Of a stretch of 18,799 bases of DNA, positions 13,941 to 18,799 are shown piece by piece. Within the stretch, counting starts at the first letter, position 1. Every line of letters begins with the position of its first letter. The stretch covers positions 308 through 19,106 of the forward strand of contig DDYT01000040.1 in assembly GCA_002348095.1 (NCBI GenBank). Reading direction: 5' to 3'. The notes beneath the pieces were generated by a model. That model ran no database searches. It was given only the letters and a program-made list of their open reading frames with translations, and was not told the DNA's origin. Made by a program: the position numbers and the translations under genes. The DNA comes from Erysipelotrichaceae bacterium UBA2227 (GTDB lineage Bacteria; Bacillota_I; Bacilli_A; Erysipelotrichales; Erysipelotrichaceae).

Positions 13941-14153
13941 AGAATAAAAAAGCGCCTCAAACAAGAGACGCATACACGTGGTTCCACTCTTTTTCGAACA
14001 TAACGTTCCTTAACCCCGTAACGTGGGACGCGTACTTTTGTACTTAATTCCAAAAGTCCCTCTTGGATGCATTTCGATATACCTCAACTCGATCTTTTCA
14101 CCTTGCGATCGTCTCTAAAAAGCCTCAGTATCCTACTCTTCCAATCAATGGTT
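13941..14153 (-). ncRNA. T-box riboswitch, cysteine-specific
   Basis: The leader of cysS. The near-invariant T-box AGAGTGGAACCACG lies at about 13977-13992 in minus-strand reading, ahead of the terminator stem. Stem I contains a specifier loop in which UGC (14069-14071), a cysteine codon, is followed by A as is usual. Uncharged tRNA-Cys pairing with specifier and T-box would favour the antiterminator and allow transcription. The stretch between gap and cysS (13930-14232) holds this element, its promoter and the gap terminator. Confidence 0.95.
13946..13971 (-). terminator. T-box regulated terminator
   Basis: GCGTCTC pairs with GAGGCGC on the minus strand (13965-13971 with 13952-13958, one G-U pair) around TTGTTT, followed by six T. 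Its left arm would be excluded when the T-box antiterminator forms. Confidence 0.92.
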
Positions 14154-14159
14154 TATTAA

Positions 14160-14188
14160 AGTATATCAACCTCACATCGCTTTGACAA
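14160..14188 (-). promoter_or_regulatory. Sigma-A promoter of the cysS T-box operon
   Basis: TTGTCA (14183-14188) and TATACT (14160-14165) are 17 bp apart, giving a start near 14153 just upstream of T-box stem I. Confidence 0.88.
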
Positions 14189-14201
14189 GACAGAAATGGT
14201 T

Positions 14202-14227
14202 GAAAAAAGCGGGATTTTCATCCCGCT
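14202..14227 (-). terminator. Strong terminator after gap, potentially bidirectional
   Basis: AGCGGGAT pairs with ATCCCGCT (14208-14215 and 14220-14227) around a four-base loop, with six T following on the minus strand. T-runs on both sides could allow action in either direction, but no plus-strand gene needs it. Confidence 0.93.
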
Positions 14228-14232
14228 TTTCA

Positions 14233-15237
14233 CTAGATTTTTGAGGCTAGGAATTTAGCTGTGCGAACCAATTGGTATGTGTAGGAAGCTTCATTGTCAT
14301 ACCAGGCAGCAACTTTGACCAAGGTCAGACCGCCAACGGAAATAACTTTGGTTTGAGTGGCATCGAACAATGATCCAAAGGACATACCGATGATATCACT
14401 CGAAACCAATTCTTCTTCAGTGTAACCATAAGATTCGTTTGCGGCAGCTTTCATTGCAGCATTGACATCAGCAACGGTTGCCGGCTTTTCGACAACGGCC
14501 ACCAACTCAGTAATAGAGCCAGTGATGACAGGAACACGTTGTGCACCGCCATCCAATTTACCCTTCAACTCCGGAATGACCAAGCCGATGGCTTTAGCTG
14601 CACCGGTCGAGTTGGGAACGATGTTTGCGGCAGCAGCACGGGCACGACGCAAATCTTTCTTGGCATGGGGAGCATCCAAGGTGTTTTGGTCATTGGTGTA
14701 CGCATGGATCGTAGTCATAGATCCGGAAACGATTGTAAATGCATCATTTAATGCTTTAGCCATCGGGGCTAAGCAGTTCGTCGTACAGGAAGCACCGGAC
14801 ACGATTGTTTCACTGCCATCCAGAATTTCGTGGTTAACATTGTAAACTACCGTCTTCATGTTCCCTGTGGCTGGTGCAGAAATGATGACTTTTTTAGCTC
14901 CGGCCTGAATGTGTAACCCGGCCTTTTCTTCAGTGGTGAAGAATCCTGTCGACTCGATGACGACATCAACACCAAGATCTTTCCAAGGAAGATTTGATGG
15001 GTCTTTCTCCGCAAAAACACGCAATTGTTTACCGTCAACAACGATACCTGCATCGTTGAAAGAAACTTCTTTTTCATAACGTCCCTGCGCTGAGTCGTAC
15101 TTTAATAAGTGAGCCAATGTTTTGGCATCTGTTAAGTCATTGATTGCAACGATTTCAAATTCGCTGGAACCAAACATATAGCGAAAAGCCAAACGTCCGA
15201 TTCTTCCGAATCCATTAATAGCAACTTTTACTGTCAT
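14233..15237 (-). CDS. gap: Glyceraldehyde-3-phosphate dehydrogenase, type I, NAD-dependent
   Basis: Glycolytic enzyme converting glyceraldehyde 3-phosphate to 1,3-bisphosphoglycerate. From the ATG at 15237 (MTVKVAINGFGRIGRL) it has 334 residues; GAGGAGG precedes it, and seven further upstream codons in the open frame are rejected. The Rossmann motif INGFGRIGR is at 7-15, Asp34 in AINDL favours NAD over NADP, and the catalytic SGASCTTNCLAPMA carries Cys151, with His178 in TTIHAYTNDQ as the base. The gene stands alone between its own promoter and terminator, with no CggR regulator or pgk beside it, so the usual glycolytic cluster is split. The perfect-consensus promoter fits high constitutive expression. 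Confidence 0.98.
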   Translation of the reverse strand: MTVKVAINGFGRIGRLAFRYMFGSSEFEIVAINDLTDAKTLAHLLKYDSAQGRYEKEVSFNDAGIVVDGKQLRVFAEKDPSNLPWKDLGVDVVIESTGFFTTEEKAGLHIQAGAKKVIISAPATGNMKTVVYNVNHEILDGSETIVSGASCTTNCLAPMAKALNDAFTIVSGSMTTIHAYTNDQNTLDAPHAKKDLRRARAAAANIVPNSTGAAKAIGLVIPELKGKLDGGAQRVPVITGSITELVAVVEKPATVADVNAAMKAAANESYGYTEEELVSSDIIGMSFGSLFDATQTKVISVGGLTLVKVAAWYDNEASYTYQLVRTAKFLASKI

Positions 15238-15263
15238 TGTTTGTCCTCCTCTTGACAACTTCT

Positions 15264-15292
15264 ATTATAAAATTATCTGATAGCAATGTCAA
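15264..15292 (-). promoter_or_regulatory. Perfect-consensus sigma-A promoter of gap
   Basis: TTGACA (15287-15292) and TATAAT (15264-15269) with exactly 17 bp between them, the best promoter match in the window. The start would fall near 15257. Confidence 0.95.
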
Positions 15293-15294
15293 TT

Positions 15295-15330
15295 GTGAAT
15301 CCGTTATCAATGTAATGTAATCGGTTTCAC
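15295..15330. promoter_or_regulatory. Inverted repeat upstream of the gap promoter
   Basis: GTGAATCCG (15295-15303) and CGGTTTCAC (15322-15330) are inverted with one mismatch across 18 bp, directly upstream of the gap -35 and overlapping the stop codon of the acetyltransferase gene. There is no T-run, so it is not a standard terminator. It could be a binding site or a leftover hairpin. Confidence 0.3.
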
Positions 15331-16238
15331 AGGAAATCTGGGTTAAATAGAGGTTTCCTCGCAATCATAAACGCCTCCGCTCCATTAAAAACCGAAACAT
15401 GAAACAATTTATTGAATAGGTTCGAATCGTTCAATCGTGCCATCATCCACGGCTTTATCTCGATCAGAGCCTTAGGGAAAAGCTTAGAAAGATCTTCCGC
15501 AACCGATACAGAAACATCGATCCGCTCTTTTAGTGATCCCGCAAAATTCAACAACCGATACAAAGTATCCGAGTTAAAGTAAATGATTTCCTGAATGTCG
15601 ATGTGCATTTGCGACACAGTGTACATCATATATCCTTTGAGCTGATTGTTTTCCACATATCCGACCAAACGACCGTTTTGGGCTTCCAAATCTTTTTTCG
15701 TAATATCAAAATAGGTTTCATCACGCACAAAGAAACCTGTAAAATATTTCGTGAATTTTTGATATGCGTCCAAAAGATCCTTTGAACTTACCTGATAAGT
15801 AACGCCCATGGTCGACAATTGCGGAATCATCGAACGAGTCAGATGAACAACTTTCTTACTCATGACGGTTGAAAACCCAAATGGTTCATACACTTTCGGA
15901 TTGTATGCCAATAACATGGTGATCAAATCCTGATGTGACAGAATATCCAAAACATCCGTCATCAGTTCTGTCATGTATCCTTTTCCCTGATCTTGCGGAC
16001 GGGTAAACACACCGGAAATAAACGAGATTCGCAGGCGGTGTTCATTAAGCATTAAATCATGTTTGAGCACATTGAGTCCCGAGACGATTTCATTGTTTTT
16101 CTTCAAAACAAAGCAATTGTTTTCACTCCAATAGTGATCGAAAAAGAAGTCGATCGATCCATTGTCATCATGTGCAAACAATTCTTTCCAATACAGATAA
16201 ATGAGTTTTTTATCCTTTGCATCCGCCCTGACAATCAT
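15327..16238 (-). CDS. Eis-like GNAT family N-acetyltransferase
   Basis: 303 residues. The N-terminal GNAT domain (about 1-150) carries the acetyl-CoA pyrophosphate loop, ISGVFTRPQDQGKGYMTELM, with the Q-x-x-G-x-G signature at 82-87, followed by LLAYNPKVYEPFGF, a motif typical of Eis/YitI-like proteins. The second half (about 160-300) is a further GNAT-like and sterol-carrier-like region with YFDITKKDLEAQNGRLVGY. Such enzymes acetylate small amines or lysine side chains; the substrate is not predictable. It overlaps the end of the DUF2156 gene by 29 nt and has AAGAGGTGAACT before the ATG, so the two are co-translated. No terminator was seen downstream. Confidence 0.85.
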   Translation of the reverse strand: MIVRADAKDKKLIYLYWKELFAHDDNGSIDFFFDHYWSENNCFVLKKNNEIVSGLNVLKHDLMLNEHRLRISFISGVFTRPQDQGKGYMTELMTDVLDILSHQDLITMLLAYNPKVYEPFGFSTVMSKKVVHLTRSMIPQLSTMGVTYQVSSKDLLDAYQKFTKYFTGFFVRDETYFDITKKDLEAQNGRLVGYVENNQLKGYMMYTVSQMHIDIQEIIYFNSDTLYRLLNFAGSLKERIDVSVSVAEDLSKLFPKALIEIKPWMMARLNDSNLFNKLFHVSVFNGAEAFMIARKPLFNPDFL

Positions 16239-17136
16239 AGTTCACCTCTTCGCATATCCTGTATTTCTCAATCAAATACAAAGGGACACTGGCCATCTTG
16301 GCATCCCGCAAGTTTTGCTTACCTAAATCATCCTCACGATTGACCAATTCACAATCGGTAAAGTAATGACTCAGAAACTCACTTTCCAACACCTGATAAA
16401 TCCCGCGTATTTGATCGTTGGCTTTTTCTATATTGATCTGAACCATACGTTTGCTTCCGTATGAACCGATGATAAATCCTTCCACCTGATCATTAATAAG
16501 TATACAGCCTCCTTGAGCCTGTAAAACATCGAAGTTATCCAATACATATTCTGTCCCCAACCGTTCAAAGTACAGAAAATCGTCATCAATGTCACTTTTC
16601 CAGGTTTCCAGCAGTTTTCTGCACTGATCGATATGTTTCTCAATCGGTTCAAAGCGGTATTTTGAACCGTACAATCTCATAAAAGCGTTATAGTGATTTC
16701 TTCTTTTCTGAAGTTTCTTTCCGCTTAATGTAATCAGTTTTTCACGTTCATATACATAATCATAACTTTCTCTCGGACTGCAAAAACAATACTCCGGATA
16801 CTTTTCAAGAATCCGATCTTTCACATCCGCCGTATATGCACTCATAACGAATTTTATACCTGCATTATGAAAAATAGCCGATGCCTGCTCGATCGCATCC
16901 AACAGATATCTCCGTTCACAAAGCGGCATATAAAGAAACAAAGTACCCTCATGTATGCCAAGTAATAAAATCCAATTCTCGGATATATATTTGAACAAAG
17001 GATACTGATGTTGCCACATCAGCAGGTTTACAAGATTATGATTACTCTCTTCATAATCCGATTTTGCAAGATATGTTTTCAATAAAGGTATGTCATTTTC
17101 ACTTAACGGTGTAAAGTCCAAATCACCTAAAGTCAT
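16210..17136 (-). CDS. DUF2156 protein (GNAT-like fold, related to the C-terminal domain of phosphatidylglycerol lysyltransferase)
   Basis: 308 residues with the DUF2156 outline: an N-terminal SDYEESNHNLVNLLMWQHQY, a middle GKKLQKRRNHYNAFMRLYG, the block QGGCILINDQVEGFIIGSYG, and the signature NREDDLGKQNLRDAKMASVPL near the end. In MprF the same fold moves lysine from Lys-tRNA to a lipid; stand-alone members without the membrane part are mostly untested. There is no membrane segment here, so it should be soluble. It starts 2 nt after the stop of the small membrane protein gene, with AGAGGA upstream, and overlaps the acetyltransferase gene. A joint role of the GNAT and DUF2156 proteins in modifying one substrate is inferred from this arrangement only. 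Confidence 0.85.
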   Translation of the reverse strand: MTLGDLDFTPLSENDIPLLKTYLAKSDYEESNHNLVNLLMWQHQYPLFKYISENWILLLGIHEGTLFLYMPLCERRYLLDAIEQASAIFHNAGIKFVMSAYTADVKDRILEKYPEYCFCSPRESYDYVYEREKLITLSGKKLQKRRNHYNAFMRLYGSKYRFEPIEKHIDQCRKLLETWKSDIDDDFLYFERLGTEYVLDNFDVLQAQGGCILINDQVEGFIIGSYGSKRMVQINIEKANDQIRGIYQVLESEFLSHYFTDCELVNREDDLGKQNLRDAKMASVPLYLIEKYRICEEVNYDCQGGCKG

Positions 17137-17138
17137 AA

Positions 17139-17375
17139 CTATTCCTCTCGTTCTGTGAACTGAGCATCTATAACATCCTTTGACTCTACCGGTCGTTCGA
17201 TGGCTTCCTGTTGTTTCAAATCCTCAAAGGCTCGATTGGCCGCTTTCCTCAATTTCCAAACTGCCCAAATCCAATAGGAAGCAAATAATATTAAAAGAAC
17301 CAAAAAAACCGGCCAGGCTATCAGTAAAAAGAAATACAGTAAAATCAATGAAAGAATAAACTGCAATAATCGCAT
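17139..17375 (-). CDS. Small membrane protein with a charged tail, unknown
   Basis: 78 residues. One long or two short hydrophobic segments (FILSLILLYFFLLIAWPVFL and VLLILFASYWIWAVWKL) precede a charged cytoplasmic tail ending DVIDAQFTEREE. The tail pattern D-V-I-D-A-x-F resembles that of small Bacillota membrane proteins, but I cannot name a family. The start at 17375 is preceded by an AGGTGA ribosome binding site and an extended -10 promoter. It is the first gene of an operon with the DUF2156 and GNAT genes, and could anchor or locate them at the membrane; that is inference. Confidence 0.7.
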   Translation of the reverse strand: MRLLQFILSLILLYFFLLIAWPVFLVLLILFASYWIWAVWKLRKAANRAFEDLKQQEAIERPVESKDVIDAQFTEREE

Positions 17376-17390
17376 AAAATCACCTATTTC

Positions 17391-17399
17391 ATTATAGCA
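17391..17399 (-). promoter_or_regulatory. Extended -10 promoter of the small membrane protein / DUF2156 / GNAT operon
   Basis: TGCTATAAT (17391-17399 in minus-strand reading) is a full TGnTATAAT extended -10. The -35 region is poor, consistent with an extended -10 class promoter. The transcript would start within about 15 bp of the ATG region. Confidence 0.7.
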
Positions 17400-17435
17400 T
17401 GCATTTCGAAAAAGCGAATATAACTGCCTGAATTT

Positions 17436-17458
17436 AAAAACTGCCCGGGGCAGTTTTT
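17436..17458 (-). terminator. Bidirectional-looking terminator after the XRE gene
   Basis: AAAAACTGCC and GGCAGTTTTT (17436-17445 and 17449-17458) are perfect inverted arms around three bases. It has A/T runs on both sides and overlaps the TAA of the XRE regulator gene. Confidence 0.93.
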
Positions 17459-17690
17459 AAAATAAGTCCTTCAGCGTACAATCCAATCCTGCGGCAATTT
17501 TTTCAATGCACTTCAATGATACATTGCGTTTACCGCGTTCTGCATCTGAGATGTAATTCCGATGCAATCCGCTGCGCACTGCCAACTCTTGCTGAGAAAT
17601 ATCTTTGGCCAATCGCAACTCTTTCATTCGGTTCCCGAATCGTTTCTCGATACACATCCCATTTGTTCCTTGGCTGTCAAGAATATCCAT
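17457..17690 (-). CDS. Small XRE-family helix-turn-helix regulator
   Basis: 77 residues, essentially one HTH domain. FGNRMKELRLAKDISQQELA forms helices 1-2 and VRSGLHRNYISDAERGKRNVSL holds the recognition helix and the E-R-G-x-R-x-x-S block. IEKIAAGLDCTLKDLF closes the domain. The layout resembles C-type controllers of restriction systems and many orphan regulators, but no restriction or methylase gene is present. GGGGGAG lies 5 bp before the ATG at 17690, so the full-length start is kept over the internal Met. It lies 77 bp downstream of the unknown membrane-anchored protein and is closed by a strong terminator. No clear promoter was found between them; a regulatory link is possible but unproven. 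Confidence 0.85.
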   Translation of the reverse strand: MDILDSQGTNGMCIEKRFGNRMKELRLAKDISQQELAVRSGLHRNYISDAERGKRNVSLKCIEKIAAGLDCTLKDLF

Positions 17691-17767
17691 TGGTTCTCCC
17701 CCTCATTTCTTCTTGCGCAAACACCTTTACTTGTATTATTCGATCTACATTATTTTTTCTTGAATCA

Positions 17768-18517
17768 TTACCTATGTTGACTGGCGCTTTTGGCGTTTTT
17801 ATGCCACGACTGTAACGTAAGTTCATAAGCACTGATCAAGTCTTCCCCTTTAGAAAACAAATCCAAAATTTTGTTCACTTCTGCTTCTGATAAATCATCC
17901 AACCAATAGGAACCCCGCTTTTCAACATCCGGAATCTCCAACTGACAGCGTCGTCCGGTTGCCGTTTTCGTAAAGTGAAGCATTTCCCCTTTTTCATTTT
18001 CAATACCGAAAGTAGCAATCGAAGTAGAGTTGAAAACGACTCTTACATTTTGCTTCACCTTCCCCAATGGTAAAACCGTCGGCTGATCCGTCGGTATGAT
18101 CATGTTCACCGAAGGGGCAAAAGCGTAAAACTTAAGCTTTACCGATGAATAACCGGTAAGATTGTCAAACCACGCTTGCGGCGCGGATTTCGTATCCCCG
18201 GTTTTTTCAAAATCAATAAAACGGAAACCATTGTATGTCAACCGTCCATGATCTCCGATGTTTAGTTTATTATAGACTGTCTTCTTAATCTGAAATATAT
18301 GACGCTTCTGGTCATCCTCTACAAACTCCACAAAAAACGGACGAAAATCATTCCCGTTACCACCATTGTAAGCGTTTTCATCTTCTTGAAACAGACGTGC
18401 AACCACGGCATCGACCTTGGAATCCATGCGATTATTGGATTTGGACTCTTCCGTATAAATTACATACAAAAAAATGATTCCGCCACATATAATAGCTACA
18501 GCCAGAAACATATCCAT
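17768..18517 (-). CDS. Membrane-anchored protein of unknown family
   Basis: 249 residues from the ATG at 18517 (MDMFLAVAIICGG), which has GGGGGT 5-10 bases upstream. The open frame extends 13 codons further to an ATG at 18556 that overlaps a TATAAT box, so the longer start is unlikely. Residues about 3-22 (MFLAVAIICGGIIFLYVIYT) form one membrane anchor; the rest is soluble, with a small beta-rich part (IFQIKKTVYNKLNIGDHG, LTYNGFRFIDFE) and a charged C-terminal helix region (DLSEAEVNKILDLFSKG). No known motif or catalytic residue set is seen. It may be a cell-surface or periplasm-facing protein of a Gram-positive cell, or have its body inside the cell; topology is undetermined. The right end of an IS21-type element lies 65 bp upstream of the chosen ATG. 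Confidence 0.7.
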   Translation of the reverse strand: MDMFLAVAIICGGIIFLYVIYTEESKSNNRMDSKVDAVVARLFQEDENAYNGGNGNDFRPFFVEFVEDDQKRHIFQIKKTVYNKLNIGDHGRLTYNGFRFIDFEKTGDTKSAPQAWFDNLTGYSSVKLKFYAFAPSVNMIIPTDQPTVLPLGKVKQNVRVVFNSTSIATFGIENEKGEMLHFTKTATGRRCQLEIPDVEKRGSYWLDDLSEAEVNKILDLFSKGEDLISAYELTLQSWHKNAKSASQHR

Positions 18518-18554
18518 AAGTACCCCCGTACACGCTTCCCCATATCGTGTTTTC

Positions 18555-18560
18555 ATTATA
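18555..18560 (-). promoter_or_regulatory. Candidate -10 box of the unknown membrane-anchored gene
   Basis: A TATAAT lies 37-43 bp before the chosen ATG at 18517. No good -35 is present at 16-18 bp; the region beyond it is the end of the IS element. This may be a rearranged or weak promoter. Confidence 0.4.
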
Positions 18561-18590
18561 AATTAAATATGCTTATAAAGTTGATAACGT

Positions 18591-18650
18591 CGCCAAAATA
18601 GAGCCAGCGCATCGGACATTGAGAGCCACTCTATCGGAAAATGAGAGCCA
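18591..18650. repeat. Three terminal repeats of the IS21-type element, 22-bp period
   Basis: The motif ending in AGAGCCA occurs at 18600-18606, 18622-18628 and 18644-18650, a regular 22-bp spacing. The two inner copies are TCGGACATTGAGAGCCA and TCGGAAAATGAGAGCCA, and the outermost is a more divergent GCCAAAATAGAGCCA. An inverted TGGCTC lies further in at 18664-18669. These are expected IstA binding sites. Confidence 0.85.
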
Positions 18651-18680
18651 CCCGAAAAATGGATGGCTCAAGGTCGTTAA

Positions 18681-18799
18681 CTAGTCAATTTTGGAACGCA
18701 TGGATTCACCTTTAAGGATGAGTTGATGTGATTTCGGTATGATTCGATCCAGGACAGAATCTGCGATAGCACTGCTTCCCAATCGACGATGCCATTCTT
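18681..18799 (-). CDS. istB: IS21 helper ATPase IstB, C-terminal 38 codons (5' part outside the window)
   Basis: The minus-strand frame entering from the right edge reads EWHRRLGSSAIADSVLDRII, then PKSHQLILKGESMRSKID and a TAG stop at 18681-18683. The R-L-G-S-x-x-I-A-D-S-x-L-D-R-I-x-x-x-x-H and K-G-E-S-M-R elements are the classic end of IstB, the AAA+ ATPase that assists IstA in transposition. The Walker motifs lie outside the window. The reading frame is intact as far as seen, so the element may still be active. Confidence 0.9.
   Translation of the reverse strand, partial: EWHRRLGSSAIADSVLDRIIPKSHQLILKGESMRSKID

Larger units (their letters stand above)
18582..18799 (-). mobile_element. Right end of an IS21-family insertion sequence (partial, continues beyond the window)
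   Basis: Contains the 3' end of istB followed by about 100 bp of IS terminal sequence running to a TGATAACG tip at 18582. IS21 elements end with the istB gene and carry multiple short repeats at their ends that bind the IstA transposase, as seen here. The other end and any target duplication are outside the window, so completeness cannot be judged. Confidence 0.85.

Noticed and set aside
17457..17690. Restriction-modification controller identity for the XRE gene
   Set aside because: No methylase or endonuclease gene is adjacent in the window, so the similarity to C proteins is only that of the HTH fold.
1..18799. CRISPR array, tRNA, rRNA or phage genes
   Set aside because: No regularly spaced 20-50 bp repeats other than the three IS-end repeats, and no tRNA-like cloverleaf or phage structural protein was seen.

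Overview
The window is a core translation and transcription cluster of a low-GC Gram-positive bacterium. Every gene I accept lies on the minus strand, so the text reads the cluster from right to left. The order cysS-mrnC-rlmB-sigH-like-rpmG-secE-nusG-rplK-rplA-(insert)-rplJ-rplL-rsmC-rpoB-rpoC is the Bacillota order known from Bacillus subtilis, but yacP is missing between rlmB and the sigma factor. Three protein signatures point to Erysipelotrichia or a Mollicutes-related lineage rather than classical Bacilli: an Asn at the rifampicin-site position of RpoB that is His in most bacteria, a four-residue deletion in the proline loop of ribosomal protein L11, and an RpoB about 130 residues longer than the Bacillus one. 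TGA is used as a stop (for example at the end of rsmC), so this is not a code-4 mollicute. The lineage is inferred, not proven.

Layout from right to left. 18582-18799: right end of an IS21-family element, with the last 38 codons of istB and three 22-bp-spaced terminal repeats. 17457-18560: an unrecognised membrane-anchored protein and a small XRE-type regulator closed by a strong terminator. 15327-17396: an operon of a small membrane protein, a DUF2156 protein and an Eis-like GNAT acetyltransferase. 14202-15292: gap with a perfect-consensus sigma-A promoter and its own terminator. 10875-14188: a cysteine T-box riboswitch controlling cysS, mrnC, rlmB and a SigH-like sigma factor. 9331-10878: promoter, rpmG (L33), secE, nusG and an unfamiliar winged-helix protein with an apparently degenerate nucleotidyltransferase-like domain. 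8041-9318: promoter, L1-type autoregulatory leader, rplK, rplA, terminator.

The usual rplKAJL continuity is then broken by five accessory genes (6020-7979): a DUF1801 protein; a DUF2089-type HTH regulator co-transcribed with two tandemly duplicated small membrane proteins, under a promoter embedded in a perfect 15-bp inverted repeat; and another small membrane protein with its own palindromic operator. After a terminator the core cluster resumes with a promoter, an L10 leader with attenuator, rplJ, rplL and rsmC, then overlapping promoters for rpoB and the first codons of rpoC at the left edge.

Most of the window is housekeeping. The novel content is (i) the DUF2089 regulator plus paired membrane proteins, (ii) the HTH plus degenerate-nucleotidyltransferase protein between nusG and rplK, (iii) the altered antibiotic-target residues in RpoB and L11, and (iv) the regulatory architecture: terminators abutting promoters, and a stable hairpin at the predicted 5' end of the rplKA mRNA. 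I found no CRISPR array, tRNA, rRNA or phage genes.
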